Below, piece by piece: positions 55,401 through 64,000 of a DNA stretch of 64,000 nt. Made by a program: the position numbers and the translations under genes. Source of the DNA: Schistosoma mansoni. Lineage: Eukaryota > Platyhelminthes > Trematoda > Strigeidida > Schistosomatidae. Numbering within the stretch: position 1 is the first letter of the stretch; every line of letters begins with the position of its first letter. A model generated the notes under the pieces. It saw nothing but the letters and a program-made list of their open reading frames with translations. It did not search any database and was not told where the DNA came from. Where the stretch lies: contig NW_017386017.1 in the NCBI RefSeq assembly GCF_000237925.1, positions 496,001-560,000 on the forward strand. Direction: 5' to 3'.

Positions 55401-58400
55401 TTCCGATTGAAACGGATTTTTTTGAACAGTCTATTCGGTTCCTGTTACAATAACAATCTTATAAGATAAACTGAAAACAGAATGCGATCAATCTGTAGTG
55501 CTGTTGCTTCTTAATCACACGATTCTCGAATCCGAACATTTTGAAATTATTACATGTATTTCTCTATCAGTTGCTGCCGCTTCTCTTCTAATTTATCTTT
55601 CATTTCATCGATACCCGCAGGATTTCTGTTATTCTCACTTGTTTAGGTCTCAAACCGACATCACGTTGATTCTAAAGGGATAGTAGTAAAGTGGTATTGG
55701 TTCCCAAGTACAGGATCTCTGAAGCTGAACATATGATTACCCAGAAGTTCTACATTCAATGTATGACACTAAGAGAGGGTGGAAAATGGTAAACACCGAA
55801 ACAGAATCGAGATGTAACTTCTCGACTAAGCAGGTGTGGTCACTATATAACGTATTCCTTCTCATATAAAGTGTTTCATTTTATCCTCCTCCGAAATGTG
55901 TTCTTTAGAATTGCTAAACATTATTATTCACAAACATCTTATGATTATATAAGTGTTGTGAAGAAACCACTTCGGGTTTCTTCAGAAATTCTATAATACA
56001 CAAGTTTCAATAATGTTAGCATTATATTTACTATATCTGAAGAAGAGAAAGGAAAGAAAACGAAAATAGAATATTTATTATAGAGTGATAATAATAAGTC
56101 AGGTTCTGTGTAATTGGGAAGGACACTGAATTGATTTTAGGGAAGGAAACGGAGAGACTAAGGAAATAGAAATAAACGAGACGCGAAATACGTAAATTAC
56201 TTAGTAAGCGTGTTTATGAACACAGAACAAAAATAAACGACTTGGTGCCGTCAAATGAGTAATTAAAATAAAATAAAACAAAATGACTTAATAAGTAAAT
56301 AACTTATTATTGAGGTAAGATATGACGTCAGAATAAGTGTTTGTGCAGTCATAATTTAGAGTGATGTTATGAAAGCCCCACTTAAGTACAAAGGATAATT
56401 AATACGTATATTACTGATTGTCATATTCGGATGAGCCAGTATGGACAATATGTGAATTCCACTCAAGATTTCAAAGATACGGTAGTCACATCACTGAGAT
56501 TAGATCTATCACTATAGTGGGAAAAGTAAATGTACCAATACCGAAGTGGATCATAATACCACAAAACATTGATAATAGATAGCAATAACTTGGAAGAAAA
56601 TAAAAACAACATTGCCAACCCATAATTAGTGTTTTAACTCAAGAAGGTTGAAAGTATCGTCAACTGAGTAGCTCCTAAATGAGCTGCTTACTGTTCAAAA
56701 CAATAGACTTGTCCAACAGTTTACAAACGAAATGTACATTCCACCACGAACGGAATCATACAACTATACTAAGTTGAATCAATTAACTAGACGGCTGTCG
56801 TATATGGTAGCTGGTGTAGATCGGAATATTAGGTGAGCTGGGGCATCAAAGATTTGTCAAAACCACAGCATTATTCAAAAGTTGACTAAACTTCAGCAAC
56901 TGTAAACAATATGGTGACGATCATTTGAGATAGGCCAAATAACAAGCATAATATGAGTAGATATAGTCCACAACAGGAGAAATGATACGTACAGAGAAAG
57001 AATAAGTGATTGACCAAGAGAAAAGTAAATTATACAGGGGAATTATTCATACATTTTTACAGAGACATGTCGATGGGTTTACAGCAAATTTTAACGAAAT
57101 GATGGGAACCAAAATCTTTACGACTTAAATAATTGAATATTACTTATATTTTGCAAATCTATCAAAAAGTCGATCTGTATGATAACTACAACAATAGATT
57201 CCATAAAAACATTTAACATTCATGTTTCCAGAATAAAAGTGCAAAATGAAAAGATAGTGATGTGAACAGATAAATAAAAAGCCATGACGAACATTGAAAG
57301 CTATTTTCGGGAAGATTAGTGCATCTAATTCAAAGTTCATAAACACCAACATTTAGTTGTGTATCTAGTTTCTTCTATAAACCATACGCTTCTGTGTGAT
57401 ACATGATTCATTTTAATACCCTTTTCTATTCCAAAGCTACTGTAATATTATCGTGGCCTCATGTACTACATTTTTCAGTCCTAATGTTTTGTTTGAACAC
57501 AATCGTATTTGCTAGCCGTTTGTACATTGTGGTCGTATTGGTCATCTATTTACTCACAAATCTTTTTTTATAAATCAGAGTCAGGAATAAATTGAGGAGT
57601 CTTCCCATTGATCTACCTTCTGGTTTCCCCCTTGTCAGTCAGTCAGGTGATAGGATAGTTTTCATCTCTGCCTCAGGCCATTAGTCCCAATTTGGACCCA
57701 TGCATTTCCAGCCTCAAGGTTGAGTCACTTAGTCTATCATGCCAAAGCCTTAACCGAGAATGGGACAAATTTTTATGTATGGTAATGGACAAACGGATCA
57801 GGGACGCAAAAATCGGCAGACGAAAGTTGAAGTTGAAAATTACTAACTAAGTTCAAATCTTATACAAAATATATATACATAAATATCAAAGTCCAGGAAG
57901 ATTATTATTTACGGTGGTGGTTTATAGTAAGTTAAATAGTTATGCTTTTTACCATGATAGTCGGTTGAAATATACTTGATAATATGATCGTTTAACTTAT
58001 TTTTATACAATCTGCAGCTACTACCGTGCGGTATATAAGAATGACATCATAATTCTTGGATCATTTCAACCGTCGTAACTACTAACTCAGAGTTGGAACA
58101 TTACAAAGTAATGTTATGATGCCTCATTGTGAAACGTGAGGTTTTTCGAGAGTTGCGAGATCTGTGTCTTCTCCAATAACCAGAACGACTACATCAAAAG
58201 TACAGAATACTTCAAACGGTACAGCTGGTGCCACGTAGTCAAAAGTTTCTCTGGCACAAGCTAGCGCGCTAAACAACCGAAGGATTAAATGATAGACTCA
58301 TACGTACTATCAGTGTTCTTACTGAGCCCTCTTCATCCATATCGCACTTATCAACCAGTCCCATCGATCATGAACTTCCAGTGTTTGCGTCATTAGCAAC

Positions 58401-58820
58401 AAACACTATGTCAAATTCCTTTAATTCAGAAAATGCTACAACTAAGTTAGTTCCGTCGTCACTGTAGCCTTTTTTAGAGTCCCTTTCCTTCTTATGAAAC
58501 GTATTAAAGCCATAATGAAAGCGTCAGGCTGAAAACTACCTCTTAGTGTACAATACGCGTTTGGAGACACGTATATATGGATCCATACCTCTTTTTCTCA
58601 CTTCCTTTTCGATGAACTATCAGCGGTTCGAAAATGTCGATTCCCACAGAGGAGAAACAAAACCAACTTTGCTGGACCCGACACTCAGGAAGAGGTCCCA
58701 CTATGGTGTGTTCTAATTAGTTCGACATAGGTAGCATACAGCACCAATTACAAGCGAAATGCCTGGTAGAAGAAGGTTAGAAACATTGAATCGAAGAGAG
58801 CAGGCACAAAGAGTAGTTTT
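52460..58820. other. Gene-poor stretch
   Basis: Only short ORFs without family signals (for example 53980-54180 and 54668-54853 on the plus strand, both too short to judge). No ribozyme, LTR or SINE of the families above was recognised in these 6 kb, in contrast to the left half of the window. Confidence 0.45.
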
Positions 58821-58822
58821 TA

Positions 58823-58980
58823 TGGCAATGAAAAAATGATGAAGTTTGAGACAATTGATGGAGGATTCGCAAATGAAGTATTGAATGTATGGTGTTCGCA
58901 GTTGATGAAGGAAATCTGTAATTTTGTATCAAAATATTGTTGGTTGTCCTCAACTATGTCCTCGTTTATTACACCATCAT
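58823..58980 (-). repeat. Divergent family D copy, inverted
   Basis: The plus-strand ATGAAGTTTGAGACAATTGA and GGAAATCTGTAATTTTGTAT align with the reverse complement of 12470-12600. Identity is lower than among the other copies. Confidence 0.5.
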
Positions 58981-59339
58981 CTGTCGGTCCAATGAGGCTT
59001 TTGTTCGCATGCACTTAACGCGTTTACCCGTCAATCGTTTAACTGCAATGGTTCCTTTAACAATGCAATAACTCCTGCTTATGATAGCTAGCACTTGTGA
59101 AGTCCTAGTGTGGTCCTCTAGGTGATGGTAGTGTCAGATAATCAAATCTACTACAGAGTGATGACTGGGTACGATCACGGTATGTTTGACTGGGGGTGGG
59201 TAGTCCGAGCAGTTTACTCGTCCACCGACACAAAACATTCCCTCAAATGACGTGTGAGTCAGATTTTGTTACTGTCCTATTTTTATTGCACCCTTGAAAT
59301 TGTAGTGAATTTCCTTCACAGCCTCCCATACACTTCCTT

Positions 59340-60670
59340 TCGCACTGCTATGCACCAACAAATGATGGCAATGAGGGCGATGAAGATCAGTTTTATAAGA
59401 GGCTGCAACCGACCGTCGAGAAATGCTAAGGAAAGGACCTAACCATCCTGATGGGAGACCCAAATACTGTAGTCTGAATGGACAACACTGAGTAATAATA
59501 GTAATAATCGTGATAGTATTGCCAAATAACAAAATATTGCATAAGGAATGACAGTTTGTAGGCAGGATAAGGTTGTTACAAATGCGGTTGACGTGTTAAA
59601 GGTACATGGAAAATATAAACGGGGGATAAGTTTTCATACATCAGAATAATAATGTTAGCATGACTATAATGTCCAATATGAGAGTTGGTACGTTTTGTGG
59701 GAGTTGCGTTGCGACATGTAATTGGTGGTGAAGAGTGAATGGAAATGAAATTCACAGCAATGGAAGACGCCAACTTGAATGTACCAGCTTGCGCCTCTCG
59801 ATAGTGATCTCAGATTAATTGCTGAAGTATAAGTGATGGCACAGGGCAATCATATGTTCTGCAAATGTATTCGATGGTGTAGTATGAGGGCGCTGAAAAA
59901 GAGAGAGAAAAATGGATGGACGGGAGGCGGGACGGGCAGTGTGAAAATATTACGAGACGACATGGACTGGAAGGAGGGAACGACAATGTAGAGAGATGTG
60001 CGAATTTGTGCATCAAACGAAACAATTATATAGGCACTACATCCACTCACAAACACGAACAAATTTGCATGTGTCTCACCGAATGACACTACACAGAACC
60101 AGATCGATCATATTTGTATCACTATCAAGTTCAGAAGATCAGTGAATGACATGAGAACCAAGGGAGGAGCTGATATAGATCCAGGTCAGTACCTGGTTGT
60201 GCTCATGATGAAACTGAGACTAAAGGAGTATTGGAAAAATGGGCAAATAGCTTTACAAATATTCAATACACTTTTCCTTCGAGATGCTGACAAACTCGAC
60301 AAATTCAAGATGACTCTCGACAACAGGTCCCAGACCTTACACGATATGCTCAAAAAAGAGGAAACTATTGTGGAGAACAACTGGCAAGGTATTAAGGAAA
60401 CACCAACATTAACATGACAGGAGGTGATGGGCACTAACAATCATCATAAGTAACGGATCTCTACTGATACCGTGGACAAGAATCAAGAAAGAAAAAACAA
60501 GAAGAGAACAATTAGTAATGGTCGAACATGAGCAGGAAAAGCGAAGTCACTGGCCGAATACATAGAAGTAAACATGAGAGTGAAGATGAGCATTAGAGAT
60601 GACTAGCAGAAATACATGTAAGATATAGCAGTGACTGAGTATAAAGGTGCAAAAAGAAGATATAACTATA
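59340..60670 (+). mobile_element. Decayed non-LTR retrotransposon, endonuclease to linker region
   Basis: At 59349-59455 the frame reads CYAPTNDGNEGDEDQFYKRL and LTILMGDPN, the conserved LINE endonuclease (AYAPTND...GDFN). From about 60075 it resumes with NQIDHICI, FRRSVNDMRTKGGADID, then LRLKEYW and FNTLFLRDADKLDKFK, the segment before reverse transcriptase. About 550 bp of unrelated DNA (59500-60060) splits the two parts. Stops and shifts show it is dead. It belongs to the endonuclease-reverse transcriptase type abundant in schistosomes; which family was not settled. Confidence 0.75.
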
Positions 60671-61118
60671 TTATCGTTTCATCTATTTATATCGAACATC
60701 CATTTATTAGTAAAGTTACAACGCAAGCTAGACACTAGTGTCAAATATCCCTTTGGAGAGTCGCAGATTCTATTTGGAAGCTTAGTAGTCAGGTATCTTT
60801 AGTTCAAGAAGTTTTATTCAATCAATCATTCGGAGCAATTCGATAGCATAAAGGTTGGTTGGAATATCTTCATCGATTGAACGAAATTATTAATAGCGGT
60901 AATCGTTGTCTGTTGGTCCAAGATTAGTGGTTATGTTTAGCGAATTGTATTTCACCGAATGCTTTGTAAGATATATCATAAAACAAACCAAGAAAACAAA
61001 TACTAACCAGTTTAATGCATTAGCTTATCTAAAATACTGAGTTCTAGCTATCAGCTTGTGCTGTTAACATATTATCACATTTTTCTTTAGCTACAGGTAG
61101 CCGTGTTTATATTAGTTA

Positions 61119-61268
61119 ATGCAGATGACCTGTATTATGTGTCAAATTAAAAGCTTGTTCTCCGCTCTGGCATTTTTATGTTTCTCATGTGTTATTGCAT
61201 CTTACAATGTCACCGATGATATTATATTTGACTTCAAATGGCTAGGAAACTCTAAACAACCCGGGGAG
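61119..61268 (+). CDS. ERLEC1: ER lectin ERLEC1-like, exon 1 (signal peptide)
   Basis: ERLEC1 (XTP3-B) is a luminal ER lectin that recognises trimmed N-glycans on misfolded glycoproteins and works with the HRD1/SEL1L ERAD complex. Exon 1 encodes a signal peptide (hydrophobic ALAFLCFSCVIAS) and VTDDIIFDFKWLG, matching the SDDIPFRVNWPG start of the mature vertebrate protein. It ends GAG|GTACTA, phase 0. The ATG at 61119 is the first of three in frame; 61137 is also possible. A TTTTTCTTTAG acceptor about 25 bp upstream would suit a 5' UTR exon or spliced leader. Confidence 0.8.
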
Positions 61269-61303
61269 GTACTACTTGTGTTTTTTATAGATGGTCTTGA
61301 TAG

Positions 61304-61546
61304 AAGAGCGATGTTGTGAAAATAAGAACAATAATTGGAGAGGATTACGAATGCGTCATACCTACGTTATTCCATAACATAGAAGAAGACGAGGCTAAAA
61401 ACTCAGATCCAGTTGATGAAGAAACTCTACTACAGCCTTTGTTTACGGAGCAACCGTGTAACGTCAGATCAGAAGCATATTGGAGTTATGAGCTTTGTCA
61501 TAATCGATATATAAAACAGTTTCATGAGGAAAAGAAATTGGAAAAG
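61304..61546 (+). CDS. ERLEC1: ERLEC1-like exon 2 (MRH domain)
   Basis: After a 35-nt intron the frame runs KSDVVKIRTIIGEDYECVIP, LLQPLFTEQPCNVRSEAYWS and YELCHNRYIKQFHEEK. The YW-YE-CH...QFHEE pattern is the start of an MRH (mannose-6-phosphate receptor homology) domain and includes the sugar-contact Gln. It ends AAG|GTTTGT. Confidence 0.88.
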
Positions 61547-61580
61547 GTTTGTTTTTCAAAATTTATATAATAAGAAATAG

Positions 61581-61623
61581 AATCCTCCCGTTCAAGAATT
61601 TTATCTGGGACATTATTATCCTG
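61581..61623 (+). CDS. ERLEC1: ERLEC1-like exon 3
   Basis: Forty-three bases after a 34-nt intron, encoding NPPVQEFYLGHYYP, equivalent to the HEYYLG segment. It ends phase 1 at G|GTATGT. Confidence 0.8.
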
Positions 61624-61741
61624 GTATGTCATAACACTATATGATATTAGTTACTTAGATCCTAAAATGAAAAAAGAACGACCAAGCAAAGACGTATGTC
61701 CGCTAATCATTATTAATCTCACTAGAATCCGCCAAAAACAG

Positions 61742-61953
61742 TTACTCTTGGGGAACATTCTTATCCTTACTATGGAATCAACTATGTTGACGGAACTTTG
61801 TGTGATCTAAATCAGGAGCATCGTACAGCAACTGTTATGTATATATGTCATGAAAGTGTCACTGGACAAATCGTTGATGTATCTGAAATCCGAACGTGTC
61901 AGTATCAGATGGTTTTCGCCACGAAGTTTCTATGTTCAAACCCTCTCTATAAG
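61742..61953 (+). CDS. ERLEC1: ERLEC1-like exon 4 (rest of first MRH domain)
   Basis: It encodes TLGEHSYPYYGINYVDGTLC, HRTATVMYICHESVTGQIVD, VSEIRTCQYQMVF and LCSNPLYK. The Arg (HRTATVMY), Glu (VSEIRTC) and Tyr (CQY) expected for MRH glycan binding are present. The acceptor at AAAAACAG|TT was chosen over CACTAG|AA because only it keeps the frame. Later exons, including a second MRH domain, were not found and probably lie outside the window. Confidence 0.86.
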
Positions 61954-62816
61954 GTATGTCTTATTAATGTACCGAGTATTCACAAATTACCCCTGTACAA
62001 CTGCTGCTTTGACTCAGTTTATCTTCTAGTCAGGTCTTTCTTCAAACAAAACCTAGGTTAGACCATTTTTAACTCTTAAATAAATGAAATTTATACATAA
62101 GAATCACAATATTTGGTAAACACATGACACTTCTTTTGTAACTTACTGTATCAATTTCCACCTAAGTAATCTTTTAGGCTTTAACAAACAATATTGTTTC
62201 TAAGCAGTCTTTTTATCTAAGAGAATTCAGGTGATTGGTGACGTCTGGGTGTTGTCAAAACTATATGTAAACCTCCGTAATGCTCATCATTACATTCCTA
62301 CGTGATTCCATCTGACGATCGGTCAAACAAACCATTATAATTTTCCCAGCTGTCCTATCACCTATTTACTTGCATTTGTCTATTACACACATGTAACCCT
62401 GCAAATGTTTTGTACATGTGCGTCATAGTACTTGTGTCGAAATACTTGTCTACATCCCTTTCATTGTTATAAATGTTAAGTTACGTTTAGTTACACTAAG
62501 CAGGCCTATTTTCCTTCTTTTGTTCTGCTCCCTTCGCTTATCATCTGTATGCACTAATGAATACATGTATCTTAGACAAAGTTCGTATTCGACCTTTGTT
62601 ATCGACGTTATATCAAACTAATTTGTCGGCATTGCATACGAAGTACATACGATGTACATTTCATTAGCATCAATATTGTTTGATCATTATTAAGTCAACG
62701 AAAACGGACACTAAAACCGTCTTTACTATCGGTCCTAAAGGTACTTATATAGAGTTTGTTTCGGACAAAGAAAGATGTGAAATAGTTTTGTTTAGGTATT
62801 CCTCCGGACGTTTTAA
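61954..62816. other. ERLEC1 intron sequence, nothing recognised
   Basis: AT-rich sequence without a further MRH-type exon. Confidence 0.45.
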
Positions 62817-63205
62817 ACTTATTTAAACACATCAATATTGATACAATGGGGCACCAGATATATATGCGCCTCACAAATCTCATTTGATTTGTGTGAGGGC
62901 TGTGATACTGTCCAGAAGCGCAAACTGAAGCAGGTGGTTTTCTTAGGGGGCCACACCCGGAGCCTTTGACCTAAAGGTCTGATCCACAGGGCAGTGGAGC
63001 ATCGTGAGGAGATGCAGTCCCATGGTATTCGGTGACCAGCGATTGGTTCATACGCCATTTTTTCCCTCAGGATACTGGATCTCATGTGCACGATTGGTTT
63101 GGAATCAGGGTTTTCCGATTCCCCTAGGTGGACTATCCGTGTCCACCAACCCGGTTAAATCGCCGGACATTCGCTTTTCGTTCTCTCAATTTCGTAACTA
63201 ACACC
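62817..63205 (-). repeat. (AAAT)n-tailed repeat family G, copy 5, truncated
   Basis: From the TTTAAACACATCAATATTGA tail end to CAATTTCGTAACTAACACC. It stops where copies 2 and 3 continue into the GCCATGTGAGAGC part. It is likely within an ERLEC1 intron. Confidence 0.75.
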
Positions 63206-64000
63206 AAACATACTGGTCGGAGAAACAAACTTATAATTGATAAGAAACATAAGGAACTAAGTAGAATCAAAGTAAGTAGTTCGGAATTCAAATAAATGTA
63301 AGGCGGATGCATGTAGGCGAAATCCCCAATTTTCAGTAATGTTACAAGGTCCATAGTCATATGTTTTTGGTCTCGTCGATTTCAAGCGAAGGATCTCCAA
63401 TTGCTATATTGATATAGATAAAGTCGTTAATTTTGTGGAACTTTGCTCAATAGCTTAGTGTTGAATTCAATAATCTTCGTCTGTGATTTGATTCTGATCA
63501 ATATACATCAGATTAGTGTGTGACTATGTAGCGCAACGTGCTTCTCGATTTTACTGTTTGGCTTACGTTTATTTCTTTGAAACTGAATATAACTTATTTT
63601 AGGAATCAGTCTTAAGGTTCTATATGTCCTGCTGTATTATTCATGCCTAATAATAACTTTGACAATAAATATTTAGAATTCTGATTTTACTACAGCTGAT
63701 ACGACGTTTGCTGTTCACACTGTAACAAGTTCGTGGCGTCTTACCTCGAGTTCGCTCAGTGTGGTACGTATTCATGTACTTGGCTCTAGGTACGATTTCT
63801 GTTTGGACTCAGTACCATACAGCTGTCTAAACTGAAGTAGGTGAGGATGAGTTCAAACCTGAAAGTTAGTGATTAAAAGTTGAGTGCGTCAACACTATGC
63901 ATGTACCAGGTTATACGTTGCGTATAACTGATTGTGTAAACCACTGCACCATCAATGTACTTATTACTTTCAGTTGTAATAGTCCAAATAGGACGTTAGT
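63206..64000. other. No gene seen
   Basis: AT-rich sequence to the window end. No exon or repeat was recognised. Confidence 0.4.

Noticed and set aside
1-64000. CRISPR arrays, bacterial operons, riboswitches
   Set aside because: No regularly spaced short repeats. Spliced genes, retroelements and SINEs show a eukaryotic genome.

Overview
The window reads as nuclear DNA of a parasitic flatworm, almost certainly a Schistosoma species. It is AT-rich and dominated by dispersed repeats. It carries many copies of the Smα-type SINE-like element with hammerhead ribozymes (HHRs), fragments of non-LTR retrotransposons, and protein genes whose first introns are only 34-53 nt long while later introns reach kilobases, a pattern known in schistosomes. 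The species cannot be fixed from sequence alone.

Three host genes could be assembled by eye from motifs, splice sites and reading phase. (1) A RAD54B-type SNF2 DNA translocase lies on the minus strand (49751 down to 25539, 17-18 exons, about 1012-1041 codons); the whole coding path from an MRRSAAPS start to the stop is visible. (2) An ER lectin of the ERLEC1/XTP3-B type lies on the plus strand at 61119-61953; only its first four exons, covering the signal peptide and first MRH domain, were found, and the rest probably lies beyond the window. (3) A very AT-rich, glycosylated seven-helix-receptor-like protein lies on the plus strand (17975-19079, probably joined to 21818-22527); its 3' exon has been tandemly duplicated and the duplicate is broken by a SINE. 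Two further ORFs (9966-10247 minus, 52066-52395 plus) may be genes but were not recognised.

Layout: 1-12463 is repeat DNA bounded by two inverted copies of a unit of at least 1.5 kb. 12463-17930 is a cluster of SINE-like and ribozyme repeats. 17975-22530 is the receptor-like gene. 22560-25500 holds repeats and a solo LTR. 25539-49751 is RAD54B, with introns packed with Smα copies, an (AAAT)n-tailed repeat, RTE-like retrotransposon 3' ends and degenerate ribozymes. 50453-60670 is gene-poor and contains retrotransposon remnants. 61119-61953 is ERLEC1, followed by one more repeat and unannotated sequence.

The most interesting content is the repeat layer. Three sequence-distinct families (called HH-A, HH-B, HH-C here) share one hammerhead layout: CTGANGA, a 4-bp stem II, GAAAC, a tiny stem III, a GTC-type cleavage triplet, and a stem I that covaries between families. 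HH-B joins a pol III-type internal promoter and a hammerhead to terminal inverted repeats and often occurs as head-to-head inverted pairs. Two solo LTRs with perfect 5-bp target duplications and two 5'-truncated LINE insertions with 13-14-bp duplications, one nested inside another repeat, are also resolved.
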